Assembly: GCA_002705055.1 (NCBI GenBank)
Contig: PAHY01000059.1
Location: forward strand, 1-64,000
Origin: Planctomycetota bacterium
GTDB lineage: Bacteria > Planctomycetota > UBA1135
DNA length: 64,000 nucleotides
Reading direction: 5' to 3'
The notes beneath the pieces were generated by a model, which was not told where the DNA came from, ran no database searches, and worked only from the letters and a program-made list of their open reading frames with translations. The stretch's first letter is position 1; each line of letters starts with the position of its first letter. The position numbers were made by a program, and so were the translations under genes. This document shows positions 54,502 to 62,199 of this stretch, one piece after another.

Positions 54502-56031
54502 ATGTTTCCAATCTCAAGTTCTCGCACTCGAGGCTCGTTAGCCGTTCTGGTTGCGATCTCCCTTGCCACTTTAGTCGGTTCAGTTTCCATCGCATCGGGT
54601 GCCAATCCAATCAATGCGATTGGTGGCTGCTTCAAGATTACTAAAGCCACGAGCAACCCTCCTGGATCGGATCCGGGTCCGACGGAAGTGACGGCCGACG
54701 GGCAGCCGTTAACCCAAGAGCAATCTGCCTATATCGATTGCATTGCGGATCTATTGGAGGAAATGGCGCAATCGAGTTGTTTTGGGACGCTCAACGGAGA
54801 GTTTCCCGGGTCTGGCTCTGGACCTGCTGGCCAGTCCTTTGCAGACGCACTCCGAGAATGGAAGGCATTCATCTGCACCGAGAAGGCTCCTATGGGCCCG
54901 CAAGCAGCTGCTCAAACGTCGTGGAGCTCAACGAATTACAGCTATCAAGCGACTGACAATAATGGTGCCTATGTCGAGAAGCATGTAGACCGCAATGGAG
55001 TTGGTACCCACATCAACCCGTATCTCTTGTCGAATGCAATGGGCGCGTTTGGCACCGACGAAGACAAGTTGATTCTCGCTGGCGTGTTAATTCATGAAAT
55101 GTACCACGCTCAGAATCCGAGCAATTATCCGCCAGGTATTTCGCATCCTTGTGAGTTTGAATCAGCAGCGTACGAACTCCAGTTGGATTTCCTTTGTGAC
55201 GTAGCGACCTGTCCTCCGACCAGTCCACCACCACCTGAAGGTAGAACGTGGGCTGATGCGGCCAAGAGTGGCTTCATTTATGCATCAAAATACTATTGTG
55301 AGCGATGTGACATCGCGACGATTCAGTCGTGCCCAGCATTAGGGATCGAGGAGCGGGACTGTCCGAATAACTACTTGCCGTCTCAGTTCGATCGTTTCGA
55401 TTCAATGGTTGGATACACCAAGGGTGGTCTGGGCGACCTTGCCTTTGATCCAGTTGCAAATTCGATAACGTTTTCTCACCGAGGAGTTGAGCGCGTTTTG
55501 GATTTTGGGAATGCCATCCCAGGATTCCAAGCAACGTCGATTAGTCTGCCCCAACTTGCACCGATTGGAATTGTTGCGGTTGCCGGGCATGACACGGGTT
55601 CTGGCGAGGGCGTGTTACTTCGAGTTGTCGTAGATCTAAGTGCTGCTCCATATTGGTCAATTTCGGAGGAGTATCGTGGGGCAGGGTTTACGCTTCCTGC
55701 TGGGCTCGCGACCTCGGTCGATTGGCCAAGCCATGTTCTCATTTTGGATACGTTCGACGGCAAGGTTGTGCGCTGCAACTTCGTGTCGGATACCTGCACG
55801 ACTTTGGCGGACTCAACTTCTCACCCAGGACTCACTGACTGTCGCAGTTTGTCGTATTTCATGGGAGTGGACCCTACTTCTTCGAGTCCCACGATGACGA
55901 TTGTTGCCTCGAGCCAACCAGCATGGATGGTGAGGGAAGCAGTCCATATCCCCTCGGGATCGACCGAGATTCGACTTCTCGACATTGGCGTCGACGGCAC
56001 GATTGATTTGTCTGAAAACCTAAGGCCGTAG
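54502..56031 (+). CDS. Secreted Cys-rich protein with HExxH motif, putative metalloprotease
   Basis: From ATG 54502 the 509-residue protein has a signal peptide (GSLAVLVAISLATLVGSVSIASG). The first 290 mature residues carry many Cys and the segment ILAGVLIHEMYHAQNPSNYP, a zincin-type HExxH, followed by HPCEFESAAYELQLDFLC, where a Glu could be the third ligand. The second half (FDSMVGYTKGGLGDLAF onwards) is beta-rich and propeller-like. Base composition is clearly more AT-rich than the core. Protease activity is an inference from one motif; the family is not recognised. It stands alone, without a coupled neighbour. Confidence 0.7.
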   Translation: MFPISSSRTRGSLAVLVAISLATLVGSVSIASGANPINAIGGCFKITKATSNPPGSDPGPTEVTADGQPLTQEQSAYIDCIADLLEEMAQSSCFGTLNGEFPGSGSGPAGQSFADALREWKAFICTEKAPMGPQAAAQTSWSSTNYSYQATDNNGAYVEKHVDRNGVGTHINPYLLSNAMGAFGTDEDKLILAGVLIHEMYHAQNPSNYPPGISHPCEFESAAYELQLDFLCDVATCPPTSPPPPEGRTWADAAKSGFIYASKYYCERCDIATIQSCPALGIEERDCPNNYLPSQFDRFDSMVGYTKGGLGDLAFDPVANSITFSHRGVERVLDFGNAIPGFQATSISLPQLAPIGIVAVAGHDTGSGEGVLLRVVVDLSAAPYWSISEEYRGAGFTLPAGLATSVDWPSHVLILDTFDGKVVRCNFVSDTCTTLADSTSHPGLTDCRSLSYFMGVDPTSSSPTMTIVASSQPAWMVREAVHIPSGSTEIRLLDIGVDGTIDLSENLRP

Positions 56032-56136
56032 GGAGTTTGCGGTGATTTGGAGTCGGCGGAACAGCAGCGACCCTGTGTTTAGTCGTCATTGATTCGACGA
56101 TTAGATCTTTGGCAGCCTCTGCCGCATTTGTCCAGC

Positions 56137-57219
56137 TCACCCGTGTAGATGGTCTTCGATCGCGGGTGCAAGCCGATATGACCGTCGTTTCTTTGACGGG
56201 TCATGGATCTCCAGAAATCCCTCTTCGACCCACTTCCTGCAGTGCACGATCGCTGTGCGAGGGCTGAGGCCTATCGCGGCCGCAATCTCCGCCGTCGTGG
56301 CCGTTCCTTGCTCCTGGAAGAGTTCCAGGACGCGACGCTGCCGGTGGTCGAGTCGACGCAGCACGTCTGACTGGTCCGTGGCACCACGCTTCGCCGCAGC
56401 CTTCCCCTGCGCCTGGACGGCGCGAAATGCGTCCGCCATGCCGGCGCAGAAGTACTCCAGGAAGCCGGTCACATCAGCATCCGCACGTCCCTCGTAGTAG
56501 TTGTGGGAGGTGCCAATGGAGAGTGCCCGGTAGTAGCCGGCCAGATCCCGCGCGTAGTATTCCTCCAGGCTGTAGATGCCCTTGAGCCCATAACCACTTC
56601 GGTGGAGGAGAAGGGTGGTCAGAAGCCGGGCCGTCCGACCGTTGCCGTCAAAGTAGGGGTGAATGGTCGCAAACTGATAGTGCGCCAAGCCCGCCACGAG
56701 CGGAGCAGGGAGCTCGCCGCTCTTGAGCTGGCCCTGGATCCAGGCCACCAAGTCCGCCATCAGAGCCGCGACGTCCGATGCCTCGGGGGGCATGTAGACG
56801 ATTCCTCCCGTCGCGCTGTCTCGAACGACGTTCTGGCCGTCTCGGTAGGGAGTGCCACGCTTTCGACCGTGATAGGCCAGGCCGTGGATGCGCTTGATCA
56901 GCGATTCCGAGATTGGAGCGTTGGAGGTCGCCGTGGCTTCGACCTCCTCGAGGGCGGCGTAGTAGTTGCGTACCTCGACCTCATCTCGTTCTCGGCCGGG
57001 GAAGTGCTGGCCGGCGACGGCCTCGGCGACCTGGTCGGGGGTCAGGCGGTTTCCCTCGATCTGGGTCGAATAGTGGGTGGTCAGGAGCCGGGCCGATTGC
57101 CGGAGGCTCCGCAGCATTTCGACGTCGAGCGGGAGCCCCGAGACCGCCTCGCGGACGGCCTCGATCTCCATCAGATCCTTGCTGATCCTCGCTGTGATCC
57201 GAAAGACTGGCTCGAACAT
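56137..57219 (-). CDS. Class II Fic-domain protein with C-terminal winged helix
   Basis: Fic enzymes transfer AMP from ATP to Ser, Thr or Tyr of target proteins. The core HPYFDGNGRTARLLTTLLL is the active HxFxxGNGR form. The inhibitory alpha-helix motif TTHYSTQIEGNRL lies before it at the N terminus, which marks class II. A winged-helix at the C terminus (GTATTAEIAAAIGLSPRTAI) may bind DNA or modulate activity. 360 residues is a normal length. The 18-bp repeat at 57258-57275 lies 39 bases before the start and may be a control site. Confidence 0.93.
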   Translation of the reverse strand: MFEPVFRITARISKDLMEIEAVREAVSGLPLDVEMLRSLRQSARLLTTHYSTQIEGNRLTPDQVAEAVAGQHFPGRERDEVEVRNYYAALEEVEATATSNAPISESLIKRIHGLAYHGRKRGTPYRDGQNVVRDSATGGIVYMPPEASDVAALMADLVAWIQGQLKSGELPAPLVAGLAHYQFATIHPYFDGNGRTARLLTTLLLHRSGYGLKGIYSLEEYYARDLAGYYRALSIGTSHNYYEGRADADVTGFLEYFCAGMADAFRAVQAQGKAAAKRGATDQSDVLRRLDHRQRRVLELFQEQGTATTAEIAAAIGLSPRTAIVHCRKWVEEGFLEIHDPSKKRRSYRLAPAIEDHLHG

Positions 57220-57257
57220 CGAGCAATCCTACTACGAATCAAGCGGGGAGTCACGCC

Positions 57258-57275
57258 ATTAACGCGCAGATAAAG
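57258..57275 (+). repeat. Copy 2 of the 18-bp island repeat, upstream of fic
   Basis: ATTAACGCGCAGATAAAG, followed by a partial repeat of its own half (GCGTTGATAAA, 57275-57285). The arrangement is suited to cooperative binding of a regulator at the fic promoter or the divergent XRE gene. Confidence 0.45.
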
Positions 57276-57338
57276 CGTTGATAAATACCCCGGAGGCTTC
57301 AGGCGTCACAGCTCCGATGGGTTTATGTTGTGCAGCTC

Positions 57339-57767
57339 ATGGCTACGAAGACACCTTATGCAGAGTCGTTTCGGCTTGAAGTGGCTCGTTTGGCGAGGAA
57401 AGAGATTCGAGCTCATCTCACACCGCTCACGAGCGACCTGAAAGCCGCTCGCAAGAAGATTTCGGCGCAGGCAAAGGAAATCGCTCGACTTCAGAGAGAG
57501 CTGAAGCGGCTTGGCCGTTTGGCAGAGCCCCATGCGGGAGTTCAAGGCGAGCGGGAACAGAGTGCTCAACCGGGCCAGCTCCCTAGGAAGTGGCGAAAGG
57601 ACACCGTGCGCGCGACTCGTCGGGCGCTTGGGTTGACACAAGGCGAGCTCGCAGAAGCGCTTGGCGTCTCGATTGGGTCTGTCAACGGGTGGGAAACCGG
57701 AAGGACAGAGCCTCGGCACCGATGGAAGCAGAAGGTGCTTCAACTTCGAGAGTCGGGGGTGGAATAG
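57339..57767 (+). CDS. Small XRE-family helix-turn-helix protein
   Basis: Of 142 residues, the N-terminal 60 are a basic helix or coiled coil (AARKKISAQAKEIARLQREL). The C-terminal 55 form an XRE DNA-binding domain (VRATRRALGLTQGELAEALG, SIGSVNGWETGRTEPRHRWK). It is divergent from fic, and the repeats between them are candidate binding sites, so it may regulate fic and itself. ATG 57339 is chosen; a GTG nine bases upstream is possible. Confidence 0.82.
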   Translation: MATKTPYAESFRLEVARLARKEIRAHLTPLTSDLKAARKKISAQAKEIARLQRELKRLGRLAEPHAGVQGEREQSAQPGQLPRKWRKDTVRATRRALGLTQGELAEALGVSIGSVNGWETGRTEPRHRWKQKVLQLRESGVE

Positions 57768-57793
57768 GCTTCGGGGGGTTCTCGGCGAGCCGG

Positions 57794-58777
57794 TCAATCG
57801 GGGCTGGGCAGATCGGCGTGGACTTCTCCGCCGGCCGACGCAGAGTAGTAGCCCTCCCCGGGCCCCACGATCATGGCGTCGATCACGGGAATCCCGAGGA
57901 GGTCCCCACAGCGGCGGAGCCGGGACTCGGTGGCGAGGTCATCTTGGGAAGGCTCGAGGCCGCCCGAAGGGTGATTGTGGCCGACGATGATGGAGGCGGC
58001 GTTGGCGAGGATCGCGCCCTTAAAGACCTCGCGGGGATGGACGAGAGAAGATGTGAGCGTCCCGCGTGAAACGACGTGGGCATGGGTGACGGTGCCTTTC
58101 GCGCCCAGGAAGAGCACCACGAAATGCTCTCGATCCGCCTGACCAATCAGGCGTCGGATCAGGCCGGCAGCATCCCGAGGCGTTTCGATTCCAATGAGCG
58201 CGCAGTCTGCTCGAACGGCGCGGAGCCAAGTTTCGGCAAGCTGGATGGCGGGCTCCACAAACGGATCCATCACCATATCGATGGGTTCCGTGGGGGAGGG
58301 GGGAGGTCGATCCTCGTCGGATTCGCGCACCTGGTCTCCCGATGGCGGATCCGGTTGAAGCGGGTGCTCGGCTTGGACCTGGCGGAGTGGCTTGGGTGCG
58401 AAGTGCTTGTCTCGCTCGATGCGGACACCCCACGGCCCTCGGACCGCTGCGAGCTCGGCAAGCGAGAAGTACCCCAGCTCAGCCTCGAATCCAACGACCC
58501 ATCCAAACGCTCGGTCGACCCCGTCGAACTCGAGCACGTACCAGGTCCAGGAAGTCCAGGGCGTGAACAGCTTGGCCTGCACGACGGGGTCGCTGTCTTG
58601 CTCCGTCGCGTAGAGCGGCGGGACCGTCCTGCGAAGCTCAGCCGGAAGCAAGGCGTCGATCGCAGAAGGGAGTGAGCCGGCGTTCTCGTGCGGGATGTCC
58701 CCGTGCCCCGTTCTCACGGGCGGGGGAGGGTCATCTTCGGGAGAATCGGCCGTGGGGCCTTCGTTTGCGATCGACAT
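57794..58777 (-). CDS. DUF2958 domain fused to a RadC/JAMM domain
   Basis: About residues 40-135 are DUF2958, a plasmid and ICE domain (LYATEQDSDPVVQAKLFTPW, WYVLEFDGVDRAFGWVVGFE, ELGYFSLAELAAVRGPWGV). About 190-320 are the JAMM part of RadC-like proteins (HVVSRGTLTSSLVHPREVFK, IIVGHNHPSGGLEPSQDD with the metal-binding HxH and Asp). RadC-like JAMM proteins are common mobile-element genes of unclear activity, possibly DNA-related. Start at ATG 58777 gives 327 residues; the frame open further upstream lacks sense. Confidence 0.85.
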   Translation of the reverse strand: MSIANEGPTADSPEDDPPPPVRTGHGDIPHENAGSLPSAIDALLPAELRRTVPPLYATEQDSDPVVQAKLFTPWTSWTWYVLEFDGVDRAFGWVVGFEAELGYFSLAELAAVRGPWGVRIERDKHFAPKPLRQVQAEHPLQPDPPSGDQVRESDEDRPPPSPTEPIDMVMDPFVEPAIQLAETWLRAVRADCALIGIETPRDAAGLIRRLIGQADREHFVVLFLGAKGTVTHAHVVSRGTLTSSLVHPREVFKGAILANAASIIVGHNHPSGGLEPSQDDLATESRLRRCGDLLGIPVIDAMIVGPGEGYYSASAGGEVHADLPSPD

Positions 58778-58986
58778 AGGAATGTCCCTCGCATGATTCG
58801 AAGGGCTGAGTCCAGGGCTTCCTACCCCTGTATGGCGTGGAGGGATGCACTGATCGTGTGCTCGCCCGCTTGGCGCGCAAGGGCCCGTGTCGTCGCTTCG
58901 CTCCAGCCCGCGCCAAACCCTTGACGCGCCGCACTCAAGGCGAGCACTTTGAGCAGGCATATCCACGCCAACGAAAGGAGTACATC

Positions 58987-59232
58987 ATGGCGAATCAACC
59001 AATCGACACTCTGCGCGACGGATCTATCCGAGCCGCGATCTGGAAAAACGAAGGGGAAAAGGGCCCATTCTTCAGTGTGACCCTCACCCGGACCTTCCAG
59101 GATGAAGCGGGGAACTACCAGGACTCGACGAGCTTTAGCGGCACCCAGCTGCTGCGCGTGAGTCGCCTGGCCGGCAGAGCCTACGACCGAGTTGGAGAAC
59201 TCGTCGCAGCGATGCGGGAGGAGCCGCGATAG
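58987..59232 (+). CDS. Small conserved plasmid-type protein
   Basis: 81 residues starting MANQPIDTLRDGSIRAAIW, with a beta-sheet pattern (FFSVTLTRTFQDEAGNYQD) and a helical end. Similar short proteins with an RxGxIxAAIW start are frequent on plasmids and integrative elements; the function is unknown to me. A clear AAAGGAG lies upstream of the ATG. Confidence 0.75.
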   Translation: MANQPIDTLRDGSIRAAIWKNEGEKGPFFSVTLTRTFQDEAGNYQDSTSFSGTQLLRVSRLAGRAYDRVGELVAAMREEPR

Positions 59233-59360
59233 GCGGCTTCGTGGGGCCCCCGGCAGAGAATTGCGCCGGGGGCTCTCGATTCCTTGGGGAGTCCTTGCAG
59301 GCCGGCGTTTTGGCAGGTATGTCTGGATGAACAACCACAATCCCCTTGGAGGGGGACAAC

Positions 59361-59573
59361 ATGGCAAAGACGCCCAAGAACCACGGCAAACCCTGGACTT
59401 CAGCTGACAACAATCAGCTCGACAAACTCATCCGGCAGAATACGCCCACGCGACTGATCGCACACAAGTTGGGGCGGACGACGAGTTCGGTTTATGCTCA
59501 CGCAAGCGAAGAGGGCAAGTCGCTCAAGCCGACAAATCAGCGCCCGTACAATCGTCGAAAGAAAAAGGGATAG
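59361..59573 (+). CDS. Small SANT/Myb-like helix-turn-helix protein
   Basis: 70 residues beginning MAKTPKNHGKPWTSADNNQL, followed by IRQNTPTRLIAHKLGRTTSS and a basic tail (NRRKKKG). The helix pattern is a single SANT/Myb-type HTH seen in small mobile-element proteins of many proteobacteria. GGAGGGGG precedes the ATG. Confidence 0.72.
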   Translation: MAKTPKNHGKPWTSADNNQLDKLIRQNTPTRLIAHKLGRTTSSVYAHASEEGKSLKPTNQRPYNRRKKKG

Positions 59574-59626
59574 ATCCTCTACAAGTCGACATCGAGTGCC
59601 CGGGTCGAGGACATGAATTCTTGGCC

Positions 59627-59782
59627 ATGCTTGAGGAGCTTTGTCCAGGAAGCGCGAGAGAGAGCCCGGATTGTGCCGAGTTGATCACTCTTGAGGGCGA
59701 CGAAACGAGTGAGATCAAGCGTGTTGTCCAAGAGGCAAAGAAATGGCTTGCTTGGACGACTGCCAAGTTGAGCGGACGATGA
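59627..59782 (+). CDS. Possible very small acidic protein
   Basis: A short frame reads MLEELCPGSARESPDCAELI, TLEGDETSEIKRVVQEAKKW and ends before TGA at 59780-59782 (51 residues). The amino-acid composition looks protein-like, and the frame stays open upstream through DIECPGRGHEFLAML without an ATG. A TTG at 59621 is an alternative start. It may be a real small gene or part of a longer decayed one. Confidence 0.3.
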   Translation: MLEELCPGSARESPDCAELITLEGDETSEIKRVVQEAKKWLAWTTAKLSGR

Positions 59783-59877
59783 TGACGATTCAACCCGAAT
59801 AAGTTCCCGGCCCCTGGCTGACAGTGCGCATCACCACACCCGTCGAATCGTGGCGGGCGCCTTAGTATTCGCGCATG

Positions 59878-60795
59878 TCAGGCCCCGAGAACAACCCTGC
59901 GGAATCGAAGGGCCCCATTTGGGTCTCCATGCAAAGGGGGGAGAATCTCATAGAGCTCTGGCCGAGATGGAGGGGCCACGAATGACTGCACAGCTACAAG
60001 GGCCTCAGAAAACCGTTGCAGGTACTTTGCTCGGTCGAGCGCTTTCTGTGCACTTTGACTCTGTGCCGCACTCATCGCGGCTCCAAGCGCATCGCGCTTC
60101 TCGAGGAGAGCGGGGAGCTGAGGAGTAAGTGCAGCCTTAACAAAGATCAGCTTTTCCGAGATTTCCTTGGGCTTCTCAGGGTCGTACTCAATGCGCCTGA
60201 AGGGGGAAAAGGCTCGGATTGCATCCTGGACTGCGTCTCTAAGGGACTCTTCCCACTCCTCCTTGGTGTGTGTGCCCAGGTCTGATGAGAGTGCAGTTAG
60301 GCTCGTGATCGCCTGGTCAATGACAAGAACGACGCGTGATTCCTTCCCCGTCGCAGCAATGGCGGGGTCCGTGCTCGGGGACGAAAGCGCGGCAAGCGCT
60401 GAGATCATCGCGGCTTCGGCGCTGAGAATTGCGGCGTCAGCGTTGCCAAGAGCCGCAACACCGGTCGCGAGCTCGTCGATTTGTGAGTCAGACTTTGAGT
60501 TGAACTCGATGAGCATTCCATCCTGTAACTTCAACCCGAACTCGATGGACCCGATTAGGCGCTGCTCGTAGCTGATGTAGCGTGGTTTGCGGACATCTGG
60601 GAGACTGACTAGTCGAACCTCCGTGCCCTCCTTTCCGTGCTCGATGACAAGGAATGGCTTTGTCTCATAGTATTTGAACCCCGTGGGCTCTTCGGGATTG
60701 CCTCCCGAAACGCTGATCGAACTGCACGCCAAGCCGGAAACCAAGGCCATCGCGAGGGTAGTCACCGGAAGGAGTCTGTGGAATCGACGCATCAT
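59878..60795 (-). CDS. Lipoprotein with a helical body, unknown function
   Basis: 305 residues with a lipoprotein signal (LLPVTTLAMALVSGLACSS, lipobox SGLAC), a short beta-rich part (FLVIEHGKEGTEVRLVSLPD) and a long Ala/Ser/Leu-rich helical stretch (DAAILSAEAAMISALAALSS). The ATG at 60795 overlaps the stop of the upstream small gene (ATGA), which supports this start over one 12 bases earlier. The family is not recognised. Confidence 0.72.
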   Translation of the reverse strand: MMRRFHRLLPVTTLAMALVSGLACSSISVSGGNPEEPTGFKYYETKPFLVIEHGKEGTEVRLVSLPDVRKPRYISYEQRLIGSIEFGLKLQDGMLIEFNSKSDSQIDELATGVAALGNADAAILSAEAAMISALAALSSPSTDPAIAATGKESRVVLVIDQAITSLTALSSDLGTHTKEEWEESLRDAVQDAIRAFSPFRRIEYDPEKPKEISEKLIFVKAALTPQLPALLEKRDALGAAMSAAQSQSAQKALDRAKYLQRFSEALVAVQSFVAPPSRPELYEILPPLHGDPNGALRFRRVVLGA

Positions 60796-60998
60796 CCTGT
60801 ATGGCACTCCTTGGAACAGTAGAAGCAGCCGTTCGTCTGCTTGTAGTGCTTGCGCGCCTCAGCCACAGCGGGCCGGCAGGCGGCGAAATCACCGAGATAG
60901 AGGCGGTTTTCGGGTTTCGGCATCCAAGCGCACCCGATCTTGTGCACTTCGTGGTCGCCGTTCGCCTGAGCGTTCATGTTGACGTAGTACTTGGCCAT
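60792..60998 (-). CDS. Small Cys/His protein (plasmid-type)
   Basis: 68 residues, starting MAKYYVNMNAQANGDHEVHK. It has Cys in KIGCAWM, FAACRP, NGCFYCSKECH: a C-terminal CxxCxxxCH-like cluster able to bind zinc. The NAQANGDHEVH start and YLGDF block belong to a widespread short protein family of mobile elements without known function. It is translationally coupled to the lipoprotein gene downstream. Confidence 0.75.
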   Translation of the reverse strand: MAKYYVNMNAQANGDHEVHKIGCAWMPKPENRLYLGDFAACRPAVAEARKHYKQTNGCFYCSKECHTG

Positions 60999-61128
60999 AT
61001 CAGTTAGGGCGCCGGGCCAGCCGGCGATCGGGAAACGAGAATACGGCGCAGGCCCCGACATCTTTCTTGGGGAAATCTCTTCCAGACCGAGAGGGGAGGG
61101 CAGCCGGTTCCCACCGGCCACCCGTTTC

Positions 61129-61791
61129 TCAACCCTTCTTAGGCTCGCTCGAGCCCTCGGGCTTCTTCTTGTCCTTCGATTTCGGCTCCTTGGGAGCCGG
61201 ATGGTGCTGGGGACCGCCGTTGGTCATGGGGATTGCCTCCTGGTGTTGCATGAGTTGCGAAACGCGGGAATAGCACTTCCGGAGCGCGTCGCGGGAGCTG
61301 CAAAACAGCACCACACCCAGGCCCGCCCCAACGACCAGACCTTGCCCTGAAAGGGCCGCAGGCCCAATCAACACCAAGACCACGCAGAGCGCCACAAGCC
61401 CATTCGCGTAGGCCTGGTAGTAGCGGTAGTGCTCCTCAACGAGCTGCACATAGCCCTCCAGGCGACGCTCGAGGAGCGAGTCATCCCACGTCGGCCGTGC
61501 CAACCCGGTCCGCGCATGCAGCTGATCTACGACCATCCACCGGGCCCCCGAAAGCACGACCCCGATCCCCATCGAAGCGATCGTCGAGTACAAAAAACCC
61601 CCGACCGCCGGCGCCGCACCCATGGAGCAGCCTTCCTGCTCGAGCCAGGCCCGTACCGTCACCGAGTGGTCCTGCAGAAACCACAAGACCGCAAACCCGG
61701 GGATCAAATAGGCAATGAGAAGGCCGAATCCACGGCCGGTCCAGTCCCCCAAGGGAAGCCCCCTTTCCAAAGAGCACAGGTGATCTCTCAC
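61129..61791 (-). CDS. Membrane protein, unknown function
   Basis: 220 residues with hydrophobic helices at about 20-40 (GFGLLIAYLIPGFAVLWFL), 60-80 (AAPAVGGFLYSTIASMGIGVV) and 130-165 (NGLVALCVVLVLIGPAALSG, GLVVGAGLGVVLFC). A basic, Pro/Lys-rich cytoplasmic tail follows. I do not recognise the family. It lies upstream of the small Cys/His gene on the same strand with about 130 bases between them. Confidence 0.7.
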   Translation of the reverse strand: MRDHLCSLERGLPLGDWTGRGFGLLIAYLIPGFAVLWFLQDHSVTVRAWLEQEGCSMGAAPAVGGFLYSTIASMGIGVVLSGARWMVVDQLHARTGLARPTWDDSLLERRLEGYVQLVEEHYRYYQAYANGLVALCVVLVLIGPAALSGQGLVVGAGLGVVLFCSSRDALRKCYSRVSQLMQHQEAIPMTNGGPQHHPAPKEPKSKDKKKPEGSSEPKKG

Positions 61792-61841
61792 CCATGCATA
61801 AGAAACTAGGGCTTTATTTGCATATCGTCAAGGGATTCTCT

Positions 61842-62099
61842 CTATACTCCCTTGGTCCCCGGAGGAGCCCCTGGCAACAGCCAGATCGGCCCACTCTGGT
61901 CGTTCTCTTCATCCCGGAAATAGAGCTCCAAGCCCTTCCTTCTTCCCTCGTGCAACGAGAGGTACACCGCGACCGCTTCGCGGACGACCTCGGCGAGAGC
62001 ACCGTGTCCCCCTTGGGCACGCACCCGTTCGAGTTCTTCGATGGCGGGGGCGGGGAGGTTGAGAGTGAAACGACGCTTTTCGGGGTGTTCAGGGCTCAT
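61842..62099 (-). CDS. Ribbon-helix-helix type regulator
   Basis: 85 residues: a beta strand RRFTLNLPAPAIEELERVRA followed by two helices (HGALAEVVREAVAVYLSLHE) is the Arc/MetJ-like ribbon-helix-helix pattern, often an antitoxin or plasmid regulator. The C-terminal tail (GLELYFRDEENDQSGPIWLL) is short and acidic. No toxin partner is evident next to it. Confidence 0.78.
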   Translation of the reverse strand: MSPEHPEKRRFTLNLPAPAIEELERVRAQGGHGALAEVVREAVAVYLSLHEGRRKGLELYFRDEENDQSGPIWLLPGAPPGTKGV

Positions 62100-62199
62100 G
62101 GTGTCCTCGCGGCTCCAAACTTCTATGCAGGGGCAGAGAATACCATGAGTCCGCCTTGGAACGGTCTTCTCGGCTCGGCGTGGCTAGAGTGACCGAAGC

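Larger units (their letters stand above)
50565..62110. mobile_element. Accessory genomic island (putative)
   Basis: Between the MoxR operon and the methyltransferase at 62200 the content changes to restriction-modification, Fic, toxin remnants, a JAMM/DUF2958 fusion and small plasmid-type proteins, with lower GC and looser spacing. Short repeats at 50615-50664 mark the left side. No integrase, transposase or att pair is visible, so the exact ends and mechanism are unknown; the island may continue past the right window edge. Confidence 0.45.
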
